From contig BRON01000020.1 in NCBI GenBank assembly GCA_024345305.1, forward strand, positions 1 to 64,000: DNA of 64,000 nt, given 5' to 3'. Each line of letters begins with the position of its first letter. Positions within the stretch are counted from its first letter, which is position 1. The DNA is from Mrakia gelida. Taxonomy: Eukaryota; Basidiomycota; Tremellomycetes; Cystofilobasidiales; Mrakiaceae. Shown here one piece after another: positions 43,653 through 54,183 of the stretch. The notes below the pieces were generated by a model. It was not told the origin of the DNA and made no database searches. It was given only the letters and a program-made list of their open reading frames with translations. The translations under genes and the position numbers were made by a program.

Positions 43653-46600
43653 CTAAACAACAGAAGACTGAGGAGGCGGAATCGTCGAAGGGACTCTAGG
43701 GAAACTATCGAGCGAATCAATCATGTCCCCTTCCTCCATCTCTCCGTACCCTTCTTCCTCGTCGGAATCGAAGTTGCTCCCACTCTCATTCTTCTCGTCC
43801 TTCTCGGCATCTTCTCCGATGGCGTAAGCGGAGAACCGTCTTCCTCGACCTCGTCCACTTCCAACGATCGTCGCGTCGAGTTCCAGTTCGTCCTCGTCCT
43901 CGTCCTCCTCCGGGATATCCTCCGGTCGACCGAACGAGAACTGAGCGAAGTGGGATTGGTAGTCGTATGCGAACTCTTCGTCGTCTTCGTCTTCGTCGCC
44001 GTCGTCGTCGTCTTCGTGATCGTCCTCGACGCGTCGACCTCCATTTTCGCCTTGCGTCCAGGCGGGTCCGAGTTCGAAGGCGAACGACGACGCGAAGGAG
44101 GAGAAGGTTGAGCTTGAGACCGAGGGAGATACGGGGGTATGAGTGGAATTATTAGGATCGGTGACGGAGATGGTAGGGATGACTGAGAGAGCGTCCGTTG
44201 TGGAGGTAAGTGGGAGGGTTTGAGCTCGTTCGACGATGGGACGCGCTTCGATTTCCTCGAAGACCGATGGGAGAGGTGGGAGTCGGATCGAGGGTGGGAG
44301 GGTGTAGGAGGGGAGGAACCTCTTGTTGAGGGAGGACATGCTGGGGAGTTTGGAAGGGAGGGAAGCAGCTCGAGAGAGGGCGGCGGAGACCAAGGATCCT
44401 TTGGAGGTTGACGACGACGCGACGAAGTTTGATTTCGAGGACTCGGCGACGGGAGAGGGAGAGAGAGGGGAGTCGTATTGGGTTGCTGGGCGAGGATGGA
44501 CCTTTCCTCCGTTTCGAGCTTGCACTCGAGCGTGGTGTTGAGGGAGGAGGGAGGGCTTGACGGTGATTCCGAAGGGTTTGAAGTCGTGATTCACCTCCGC
44601 CGAGTTGGACGACGACGTGAAGGTCGAGATGAGGGCTCGGCGGGTCTGATGGACGGTAGTGAGAGGAGGTTTGACGACGAGGACCTTGGTGTACGAGGGC
44701 GAGAAGGGGTCCGTGAGAGCTGGTCGAGCGATGACGGGAGCGGGAGGGACGACGGTGTTGGTTCTCTCCGAGACGGGTCTTGCTCGAGTCGGAGATTCGA
44801 TCTTGGTGATTCCTTCGGCTCCGACGGTCACCTTTCCTCCGTTTCGAGCTTGCACTCGAGCGTGGTGTTGATGCTTCCTGCATAGATCGATGGTTCCGAG
44901 GTAGAAGTCGCTGCTGGAGGGAGGCTGAACGTCTTGGACGACCCGGTCGCGAACGACTTTCCCACAGCCGTCTTGAGGAGATCGACGCTCTTGACGCTCT
45001 TGACGGACGACGAGGACTTCGAATCCGAGCGAGGACGGTTCCCTGACGTAGTAGGAGTGGTAGAAGAGGAGTCGACTGAGTGCTGCTCCCTTGTGCGAGG
45101 AGGGGTGTCCGAGGGGTAGCAGAACGAGGAGGTCGAGTCGACGTGGGTGCTCATCGAGGGAGAGTCGGTGGGAGCTGTCGAGAGGGAGTCCGTCGATGAA
45201 GAGGTGTAGATGGAGGAGGAGACCGAGGAAGGCCGAGAGAGTTCCAGTGGATCCGAGGGAGGAGAGGCGTGAAGTCCTTGGATGGAAGATGCGGCGAGGC
45301 GAGAGAGGAAGGTTGGAGGAACGGGAGGAGGTTGGACGTCGGAGGTGGATTGTTCGGGAGTGTTGGGAGGGCCGACGGGTTCCACGGTTTCGGGAGCCTG
45401 TTGCATGTGGGTCGAAAGGAGGAGATCCGACGAGTATCTCGAGGGAAGAAGTGAGACGCGTCCTGCCGCCCTCAAGCCGTCGTCGTAGTCTTCCCGTCCC
45501 TCCTGCTTCGACTCCTCGACCTCGACGAAGGTGGGATCAAATCCTTCTCCATCCACAGCCACCCGACTTTCCATCCCCATCAATCCCTCCAGCCTCAACT
45601 CCGAAACTTCCTCGACCATCGGCAACTCGACCCTCAACGCCCTGCCGACGATGTCGCTGTCCGACTCCCCTCCCTCGTTGATGACGGGAAGATGACTCTG
45701 ACTCAGCCTCGACTTCGCCTTCTCGCTCCTCCCCGACGAGAGTCTCCTCTGATCTCGTAGCACCGCCGCAGGAGGATGTCCCAGCCTCTTGCTCTCCCTC
45801 TCGAAGTGACTCAACCTCTAACCCCATAACGGCGTCGGATCGACTTCGACGGGAGGTCCCTTCCCTCCTCCTTGGCCCTTCTCGAGCGCCTCGATCTCGG
45901 CGAATTGATCGGCCTCGTAGTTTCGTCTCTTCTTCTTGACGAAGTAGAGCGAGACTCCTCCAAAGACTCCGAGAACAACGAGGGCGAGGACGACTCCGAG
46001 GGCGATGGTTGTTTGGGAGGGACCTGGCGAGGAGGGGACGACTGGCGAGGATGGACCGGAGGGAGCGAAGATTGGGATCGGGGAGAGTGGGTCGATGTAC
46101 CGAGCGGCGAGATCCGGGGAGCCTCGAGGGGAAGAAGGAGGAGTGAGGGAGAGGTCGACGGAGACGCGTCGTTTGAGGTTGCGGAGGTGGAGGGCTGGAT
46201 TGGTGACGAGGAAGGAGGAGGTATCGGGGTTGGGTGAAGCTGATGTCAAGAAGAGGAGGAGAATAAAGTTCACGTTCAGTTGATAGTCGAAACGGAAATC
46301 TGGTCGAAACAAAACACGACGAGACGAGACGCGAAGAAACGCACCTTCGATCAATGCCTTGACGTCCTTGAAGACCCGCTTCTCTACATGAACCAGATGC
46401 TCCGGAGACTCCATCGTCTCTGCCGCGACAATGATCCTCTTCTCGATCCTCGGCTCGTCCCCTCCGAAGCCCAATTCAAGCCCGAGTCCCAATCCCAGCC
46501 CTCCCATGCCGTCGTTCGTCGACCTCCCTGCTGCCTCCTCCTCAACCCTCGACAATCCCAGACCGAGCTCTGTCTCCTGACTCAGTAGAGGGGGAGATAG

Positions 46601-46819
46601 GGCGTCCTCAAAAGGTGATCCGACTGGCTCGTAAGCATAGGAAGGCGAACGGACGATTTGATCCGGAGGAGTGGTGAAGAGGGGAGGCCGACGATGGTGG
46701 TGGGAGGTTTGTCGTCGTGGAGAGGGAGAAGAGGAGAAGGCTGGGTGAGGTCGAGGATGGGATCGTCCCCTTGAGGCGTATGCGGATGGTTCGAGAGGCC
46801 TGAAGTCTGGACGGGTCAT
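43653..46819 (-). pseudogene. Single-pass membrane protein with interrupted reading frame
   Basis: I do not recognise this protein. The first part (46819 to 45818) starts with MTRPDFRPLEPS, has one intron near 46360-46230, and contains one membrane helix (IALGVVLALVVLGVFGGVSLYF) followed by a basic stop-transfer stretch. The frame then meets TAG at 45818-45820 and continues open in the same frame for about 328 codons to TGA at 44828. It resumes in another frame to the stop at 43653, where the tail is very acidic (DDHEDDDDGDEDEDDEEF). Codon bias is good throughout, which argues for one long protein with a Ser/Pro-rich cytosolic tail. Unseen introns, sequence errors, stop readthrough or a true pseudogene could explain the breaks; I cannot decide. 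Confidence 0.55.
44500..44871. repeat. 42-bp direct repeat, copies 330 bp apart, inside the membrane protein gene
   Basis: Positions 44500-44541 and 44830-44871 are identical over 42 bp. In the downstream frame both copies read HHARVQARNGGKV. The upstream copy lies exactly where one frame ends in TGA (44828-44830) and the other frame takes over. Confidence 0.9.
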
Positions 46820-47100
46820 GCTTGGGGAGAGGAGGGGGGTAGCGAAGAGTTGGGTATGTCGAGAAGAGGAGGGGAGGTGGAAGGGATAGCTGAGTGTTGG
46901 TACAAGTCGAGAGATCGGAACCGAAGATGACGAGCTGAAGGGGTGGGGGATGGAGAAGCGATATGAGTGGACCGGAAGGTGGTAGTCGGAGGGAGAGGGA
47001 GGTCGAACAACAGAACGAAGAACATTGGGGATGGATCGAAGGGAAGCTTCGACGGCCGATATCTGAACTTGTTTGAGTCCCTGAAAAGGTCAGGGTTTCA

Positions 47101-47988
47101 TCAAAGATCCGGTATCAGAGTCTGATCGTCATGTAGGGAAGAAGAGATCCTGGTCAGCCTTGAAATGGGCGAAGGGACGAAGACAGAGCAGGAGAAGGAG
47201 GAAAGACGAGCTCACCGAGGTCGACGAGTTTCGGTTGCTTGGCAGCTCTTCGCAGACGAGGGTTCTCCGTAGAATATCTGGCAAAACAGTATATACCCCC
47301 AGCACCGAATGTTCGAGCATCGCGATCGAAAAAGAACGGGGGAAAGGAAGAGAGCGGAGACCGAGAGCGAGAGGGAAGGAAGGAGGAGGTTGGAGGTGGT
47401 TGCGAGTTCGTCCGACGAGGAAGACGATACGAAGGGAAGATCTGCGTCCCAGTGCTTGGTCGTACGTTGTCGTTGATGGTTTCCTAAGGAGAGCTGTCGG
47501 AAAGAGGTGTCAGGGTCGGAAGCTGGCGGTCGAGAGGCAAGCGAAGGAAGGACCTCTCGAGCTCACCAACGTCGAAAATGAGCCCGTAAAGTCCTCCTTC
47601 CCTCGCGACGGCTATCACCCTTCCCCCCGTCGATCGGCGACACACTACTCCAAACCCCTCGAGAAAAACACCTAGAACTGTCCACCCCCCTTCGTCCCGA
47701 AATCTCGCCTCAAATCCCTGCTCACATAAGTCGGATCCAACGAGCTCAACTTCGTTCCCGACGACCCTCCTCTCGTCCTTCAACTCTTTCCCATGCCCGT
47801 CAGCGTTCCGAGCCTCAGAACTTCTGATATCGAAGAGGGAGTGTCGCTTTCCATATGATAAAATGAAGACTCGAGAGTCTACTTACCGGATCCTCTCCGG
47901 AACTCAGGTTCGAGCAAATCGAGTACGAAGACGCGTCAAGAAAAAGGGCTCCCCAAGAAAAACAACTTGACTTGCTCGCTCGCGCCAT
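47101..47988 (-). CDS. Small unrecognised gene downstream of DCC1
   Basis: An ATG at 47988 (MARASKSSCFSWGAL) leads to a clean GTAAGT donor at 47886. A second exon, about 47813-47570, reads KDERRVVGNEVELVGS and GGRVIAVAREGGLYGLIFDV, then a GTGAGC donor. After a CTGACACC branch and CAG acceptor further short exons follow, with one strong acceptor near 47280 (TTTTGCCAG) and a possible stop at 47101. Joining exons 1 and 2 needs a CTGAG acceptor or a different start. I see no known domain. The start lies only 45 bp beyond the DCC1 stop, so the two may share a transcript end and start region. Confidence 0.4.
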
Positions 47989-48032
47989 CTTTCTTCGTCT
48001 CGAATCAGAGCAGAACATCGGCATACCTTCAT

Positions 48033-49997
48033 CTACTTATTCCGAGCATAAACAACCTCAACCATCTCCCCTCCTCCCGCTCCCGCGCCGTGTCCACCTC
48101 CTCCCTTCTTCCCTCCTTTCCCACCCGCCACCATCCCTGCTGGCACGACAGGCACCCGTTCCTTCACCACCCTCCCAAACCTCGCCACCAGCCTCTCCCT
48201 CCCCTTCTCGTCCCCCGCCAGATCCCTCAGGAACGGCTTCATGTCCTTCAACAGCCAGCGCGTTCGGGTGAGGAAGAGGTCTGCGAAGCGGGAGGCTGGG
48301 TCGAGGGGGAGGTGGGAGAGGGGGAAGGGGGTGATGGTTGTTGAAGGCGAAGAAGGAGAGGGGGAGGAGAGGAGGTAGGATCCCTGTGGGTGGAAGGGGG
48401 GGGGAAGAGAGGGGGGTTAGGGTTTGGGAGGAGAGGAGATGGGGAGGGGTGGGAAGGAAAAAGGGAGGGAAGGAAGGAACGTACAGAGAGATCCTCGAGA
48501 GCGATGAGGGGTTGGAAGACGTCTGGGACTAGGTTGGACCAGAGGGAGAGGAAGTTCGAGAGGAGGATGGGATCGTGTGGCTGCAAGCAGGCGAAAACGA
48601 AGGAGACGACGGGTCAGTTCCGTTTCGAGTTCCTTCTCTCTCTCTCTCTCTCGCTCCCCCTCCCCTCCTGGCACAACGAACAACAAACTAGAGTCCGAGA
48701 TTTGACTCACGTCCAATCCCCCAATCAGCACCCCATGCCCAATCTCCTTCACCACCTCCTTCCCCTTCTCACCACCCATCGACCACTCCCTCCCAGCCTC
48801 GCCTCTTGCACCGTCAAACACCCCAAACCTCCCCAGCACAGCTTCCGCGAAATCTCCTACCACGCTGTGTTCCTTTAGAGCGGGGAGGAGGCGCGAGGTG
48901 GGGACGGAGAGAGGGGGGTTCTGGTCTTCGGAGCAGTGGAGGACGAGCAGGCGGAGGAGGAGGGAGAGGAGGGGGTAGAGTTGACGAGGGGGGAGGGGGA
49001 GGAGGAGACCTGGCGAGTGGGAGCGAGCGAGGGCGAGGAGGGTGGGTGGGTGAGGGGAGGCAAGAAGATGAAGGAGGGGGAGGAAGGAAGAGGAGAAACG
49101 CGTCGAACAAATGAGCTCGGGCTCAGAAACGAAGGGAAGGAGGAGAACGAGTTCGAGCTCACCATTCAACTCCAACACGTTCTGTTCGTGCAGTGCTTGG
49201 ACGAGTTCCGAGTCTGAGGATTGGATGATAGATTTCAAGTGGGCGAGAGTGTACTTTGTGCGTTTCCTCTGTTCAAATCAACGAAAGAAGCAAGGAGGTG
49301 AGCTCGTTCGTTTATTTCGCGTCTCGAGCTCGAGCTCAACGCTTCTTTCCCCTTCCCCTTCCCTCGTTGTTTTCTCGTGCTTCCACATCTCTCCACCTAG
49401 CCTCCACCCACTCCCAAACTCCCCCCTCCCTGCCCAAGCCCCAAAAAGAAAGAAACGCTCTAAAGACTCACCGGCCGTGCGCCTTCTTCCCTCTCCTCCT
49501 CCAACCCCTCCCACTCCTGACCGCTCAACACGCCCTCGATCCTCCCCGTCTTGGGCACACACTCACTCAACTCCAACATCTCATGCAACGTATCCTTCAT
49601 TTCTAACCCCTTCTCCCTCCCTTGTCCCTCGTTGGTGACGGTGGTAGGCGCAAAAAGGACCAACTCATTCGAGATCTGAACGCTTCGGATCGCGTATGTT
49701 TTGGAGGAAGTGCAGAGGACTGCTTCGTCGGAGGGGCGGCCTTTGATGGTTAGGCTGCGGCGCACGCAAGACGAAGGAAAGAGAAAACAATAACAAAGGG
49801 GCGAAGGAGGGAAGGTCAGCGTGAGTGAGCGAAAGGAAGGGAAGGGAGAAGGGAGCGGAAGGGAGGGAAACGAACGAAAGTGGTTTCTCCTCTGACGCTT
49901 GATCGATGAGCTTGAGGATCTCAGTGGGGAGTTCGAGCAGGATGTGAGAGGGGCCGGTGGAGGAGACGGGAGTGGAGGGGAAGTAGACGGGGATCAT
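48033..49997 (-). CDS. DCC1: Sister chromatid cohesion protein DCC1
   Basis: Subunit of the Ctf18-Dcc1-Ctf8 clamp loader variant that handles PCNA during S phase and supports cohesion. The diagnostic N-terminal part is LTIKGRPSDEAVLCTSSKTY followed by RSVQISNELVLFAP. The middle exon RTKYTLAHLKSIIQSSDSEL leads to the winged-helix-rich C-terminal half (WLLKDMKPFLRDLAGD). Start ATG at 49997 (MIPVYFPSTPVSS), stop TAG at 48033. Long Leu/Pro/Ser-rich exon around 48880-49090 looks less conserved than the rest. Several introns carry GCTGAC or CAGCTC-type branch regions on the coding strand. Confidence 0.85.
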
Positions 49998-50499
49998 CCT
50001 GGCTGAGGAGGAGAAGGAGGAAAGGAAGGGGGAAGGACTAGGGGAGCGAAGGTGACCTTCGAAAGTCGCGAGGCGAGAGGGAGGTTTGGGGGACGCGACT
50101 GATCGTGGATCTATATATATTTCGTACGACGGAGGGTACCGCCGGGATGGGGAAAGGTTGAGGCGGAGCGACGCGTGAAAAAAGAGGAAGAATGTAGCAA
50201 AAGCGTTCTTGCAAGAGAGCTCAGAACACGAACGGTGGAAGGAAGACACGCGTCTGTTCTCCCCTCCCCTCTCCTTCCCCTCCCGTTCTCTTCTCGTTCG
50301 CGTTCTTCCCCACCTTCAGCTGCCGTATCACTAAACATAAACCATTAACCCCCGCCAACGAACGAACGAACCAACCGATCCAAAACGACCCAGAACCCCC
50401 TCCGAATCACTCCTCTACGTCCCTCCCAACCGACCCTCCCAAACGTCTAAACCACCCAACCCTCACCCAACCCAGCCCACTCGCAAGCGCCTCTCCCAT
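49998..50499. other. Intergenic region between coactosin-like gene and DCC1
   Basis: 502 bp holding the DCC1 promoter side and the 3' region of the coactosin-like gene. A TATATATAT run lies at about 50112. The right part has an ACGAACGAACGAACC tetranucleotide run (about 50357-50376) and C-rich blocks. No gene seen. Confidence 0.4.
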
Positions 50500-51880
50500 C
50501 TAAGCCTTATCGTACGACGCTCCTCCAGCCTACACACACGCAAACGCAAGCACGCAACATCAAAGCCAGTCAGCTCAATTCCCGTCGTCGTCTCGCTCTG
50601 CCAAACCCAACCAGCACGCGAGACAAAGCGAAGGGGAACAGAGGAGAGAAGTGTCAGACTGACCTTTCGAAGTCTCACGACGATGTCCTTCTCTGACAGG
50701 TCGGCGGGAGCGGAAGCGGAGACTTGAACGGAGAAGGCTGGGAAGACGCGTTTGACGTCGGTGGTGTGGACGGAGATCTGCAGAGGAGAGAGGAGGGGAG
50801 GGGAGGGAGGAGTTTAGGTGAGTTTGGGGAGGGGATAGGGAGGGTAGGGGCGAGTGTGGGTGTGGGAGCGAAGGTGAGGAGAAGGGGAAGGGAGGGAGGG
50901 GAAGGAAGGACGAGCTCGAGCTCATCACACGTCCTCTCTCCTTCCTTCCCTATCCTCCCTCTCATCCCTCCTCCTCCGACCTTCCCTCTCCTCCCTTCAG
51001 CCCTCCCCATACTTCGCCAGCTTCGATAAACAAAAAACTCACCTTCGCCCTCCTCATAACCTTAACATCCGCTCCGATCCAAACGATCAACACGAACTTC
51101 TCCCTGAAGCTCTCCTCGTCGTTTGCGTACTTGACACGAATATAGGCGAACGAGGCCTTGTCAGGCGTGAGCAGGCCCTCGAGCTCGCTCAGGGGAGAGG
51201 ACGAGGAGCCTGTGGAGGTGACGACGAGGGTGTTGGACTTTTCGGTCTGTGGGCGAAGGGAGAGGAGGAGTCAGTGAGCTGGGAATTTTGAATTTTGAAT
51301 GTCATCAGCTGACTTTGTTGCGAGCAACTCAGGTCCGTCTAACTAAGAAGTAAGACTAGAAAACCTCGCTAGCATGGAGAAAGGGAGGGAGGGAAGGGAG
51401 GGGACGAGCTGATGGCCAGCGAGCGAGCACGCGAGCTTCGTTCGACGAGCTCTGTACGACCCTGTAGAGGGTCATCCTTGGTTCTACCTCTATACAAGCT
51501 CAGGCTGAAGCTTAACCCCTCAGCCCTCATCCCGTCCAACCTCCTGGTCCTCTCCCCTGACTCTTCCCATCCCAACCCATCCCTTCCCTCCCTCCTCCCT
51601 CCTCCCTTCTTCACCCAGCCAGACGAACCCCAAACTCACCTCGTAATCCAACAACACCCAGTTCGTTTCGCTCTTGTCGTTCCGGACATCTTCGTACGCT
51701 GTATCAACAAAGAACGCGACCCAAATGTCAGCTTCAGCTTCGACAAACGAGCTCGTCACACCCTCCGACCCTTCGAGCTCGAGCTCTCTCCTTCCTGCCC
51801 CATTCGTTCGCAGGGTCTGAGTAGAGAGAGGGAGAGATGGACTGACCAGCTTGGATCTTAGGGTCGTCGACGTTGGCCAT
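50500..51880 (-). CDS. Coactosin-like actin-binding protein (ADF-H domain)
   Basis: Small actin-filament binding protein with one ADF homology domain. Exons give MANVDDPKIQAG, then AYEDVRNDKSETNWVLLDYE, a short loop with SSPLSELEGLLTPDKASFAY, then IRVKYANDESFREKFVLIVW and IGADVKVMRRAK, and finally ISVHTTDVKRVFPAF with a tail ending AGGASYDKA. This order and the VLIVWIG core match animal and fungal coactosins closely; cofilins differ at these points. About 145 residues, as usual. Start ATG 51880, stop TAG 50500. Introns are long relative to exons (up to about 400 nt, around 51300-51630). Confidence 0.93.
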
Positions 51881-52263
51881 GGCTAAAAGAACGTTGGGGG
51901 AGGGAAGGGGAAGGGGAGGGGAGGGAGGGACGGATGGGCTGAAAGCGAAGGCGAGATGGAAGTTGGGCGGCGGGCGAAATGGAACGGGAGGAGCGCGAGG
52001 AGGCGAAGAGGGAGGGTTCGGAGGCAGATGTTGAAGGGGTCTAAGCTGGTTTCGCATGAGTGACACGAGAGGTGAAGAATAGAAGTATTTCAGATGTTGT
52101 AGTTATTTCCTCTTTCACGGGAAGAGAGGTGAGAGCGAAGGCGAGACGGCTCGTCTCCTTCGTTTGCCTCTCTCGCTCGTCTCCCAAGGCTGGAATTTCT
52201 TTTTTGTATCGGTAGGAGACCAAGAGACATTCGATACTGCTTCTGCACGAGCGTGTGACAGGT
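51881..52263. promoter_or_regulatory. Intergenic region upstream of coactosin-like gene
   Basis: 383 bp between two minus-strand genes. The half next to the coactosin start is CT-rich on the coding strand; the other half is the 3' region of the MYND gene. No recognisable site. Confidence 0.35.
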
Positions 52264-53843
52264 TTAGGGAAGGAAAGAAGGGGTGAGTTCTTCGGTTGCG
52301 TCGAGCAGCTGGCCGTCGCCGCCTTCCCAGAAGGACAGCTCTCCCTGCGAGGGAAGACAGGTTTGCTTGTGCTTCTTCCAGCACCTTCGTTGATGGTCTG
52401 AGTGAGATTACAGAAGAGCGGAGAAACGAGATCAGCGAGAAGCAAGGAGGAGTAAAGGGCGGGGAAGAGAGCGGCGGTTGGGACGACGCGACGAGTACGC
52501 GGGAGACGTGAAGCAGGGGGGGACGAGCTCACCTTTGCAGCAGTATCGGACTGCTTTGCACTGAGAGATGAAAGCGTAGGGAGTGAGGGTCAGATCAGCG
52601 GCGGCAGAGGAGGCGAGAAAAAGGAGCGGAGAAGACTCACTCGTCCACAAGCCATCATCGACTCGCCCGGCTCCAGAACAGTCGTGCATCGCTCTCGCAG
52701 CTCGGGTCAGATCGCACAGCTGTTCCAGGATATGAGCGACCCTTTCTCTAGCATCACCCTCTGGAGGAGAGGAAGTGGAACAGCTCCGGTAGCCAACGCT
52801 TCGAGCGTTCGAAAGAAGTGCAACTCCTGAACGTACTTCCAGTCGTCTTCGACTTTGAACGGCTCCCTGAGGTTCTTCATCTGCTTGACGAAGGTCTCGA
52901 TGTTGGACGCGATGGTGATGAGCTTTGGAACGAGGGAGGACGCGGAGGAGAGGTGGAACGACCAAGGTCCTCCTTCGTCGAGGGCGGCGAGGGATTCGGG
53001 GAGTTGGAGGAGCAGCTCTGTGAGGATTCTGAGAGGAGGTGAGAAGCGGTTCATTTCGGTTCGAAACTGGAGGAGAGTTCTGACGACCTGGATCGTGAAA
53101 CCAAGAACAAGGACGAGTCAGAGATGCAGATCTCGGGGAGAGGAGAGATGGGAGAGAGAGAGAGGAAGGGACGACTCGCCGATGGATCCATGAGATGATC
53201 AGGAAGATTGACCTCCAGGTACTTGGACGCTTGTCCTAGCAGCCCGCGCATCGTAGTCACGTCGTTTGTCTCCCTGATCCACTTGTGGAAGTGAGGAAGC
53301 TGGACGAACGAGGCGGCGAGGACCACGAACAGGGAAGACTGGGAGGCCTCGTAAGTTCCGTAGAGGAGTTTGGCGAGGAAGAAGACCGCGTAGGGAGAGG
53401 CAGCGAGGTGGGACTGAGAGCGATGGAAGAGCAAACGTTAGTCCGGATGCTATCTGGTTATCGAAGATAGAAACTCACGACGAAGGTCATGTTGTTGCCC
53501 ATTCGCTCGACCTAAGAAAGGAGAGGAACAGATCTTAGTTCGTCTTCTTCAGGTAAGACGAACGAGAACCAAGAACGCACGATGGTGGCAGCAAGAGGAA
53601 TATCGGAGATCTTCGCATCTACGAGACCGAGTGCCTTGAAGAGAAATGCTGCACACTAAGACGAGGAAGAAGCAGGGAAGGGAGGAAGTCAGCGAGTCCC
53701 GGTCTTGCCTTCCTCCTTGCTCTCCTCTCCCTTGTACTGACCATCTCTGCTGAGCTCGGATTGTCCTTATACTGAAAGGTGGTCATGATTCCTGCTAGAA
53801 CCCTGAGGCCGACCTCTGGAGTTAAAGCTGAGTCTGAGGACAT
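52264..53843 (-). CDS. MYND zinc-finger protein 1
   Basis: Helical protein with a C-terminal MYND finger, a zinc fold used for protein contacts, often in chromatin or signalling factors. The start is MSSDSALTPEVGLRVLAGIM. The middle is all-alpha (AVFFLAKLLYGTYEASQSSL, LVPKLITIASNIETFVKQMK). The finger is built from two exons: CTTVLEPGESMMACGR, then CKAVRYCCK, then DHQRRCWKKHKQTC, so all Cys/His ligands are present. A short tail ends at TAA 52264. The frame before the finger reads into TGA at 52707; a 66-nt intron (52692-52757, GTGATG to GAGAG, with CTGAC 13 nt before its end) removes it in phase. Related to the gene at 57766-59062. Confidence 0.75.
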
Positions 53844-54183
53844 AGTCGAAGTTGGGAGGCAAGGGAAGGAAAGGGGTCGAGCTCGAGCTCACCTCTCCTC
53901 CCCTCCTCCTCTCTTCGTCCCGCAGGCCTTCTCGTAGCCTTCCCTGTTCTTCAAACTTTCAACAGATGATGGTTCCCAGTCTTAGCTAATCTCATCCCAA
54001 GCCCAAAAGCCAGCCAAGAAAGATTTTCTCAGCACTTCTTCGCCTTCCCTTCCAACTGCGGGTCCGAACTCGAAATTCTCGACTCAAGCTGACCTCTCCC
54101 TCCCTTCCCTCCTTTTCCTCTCCAAGCCACGACCCTAGGAAACCTCTTTTCTTTCTCCAAACCTCCTCTCTCACCTCCTCGAG
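53844..54183. promoter_or_regulatory. Divergent promoter region, MYND protein 1 and NOC3
   Basis: 340 bp between two starts. It includes a GAGCTCGAGCTC palindrome at about 53880 and CTCCCTCCC-type runs before the NOC3 start. No TATA box. Confidence 0.4.

Noticed and set aside
43602..44111. + strand frame with hydrophobic segments opposite the membrane protein gene
   Set aside because: It mirrors the acidic, repetitive minus-strand tail; Asp/Glu codons read backwards give Val/Phe-rich sequence.
44500..44871. Link between the 330-bp spacing here and the 330-bp subtelomeric satellite
   Set aside because: The sequences are unrelated; the equal length is a coincidence.
47160..47675. 171-codon + strand frame overlapping the small gene after DCC1
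   Set aside because: Donor, branch and acceptor signals here lie on the minus strand, and the + frame is Arg/Lys/Glu-rich low-complexity sequence.
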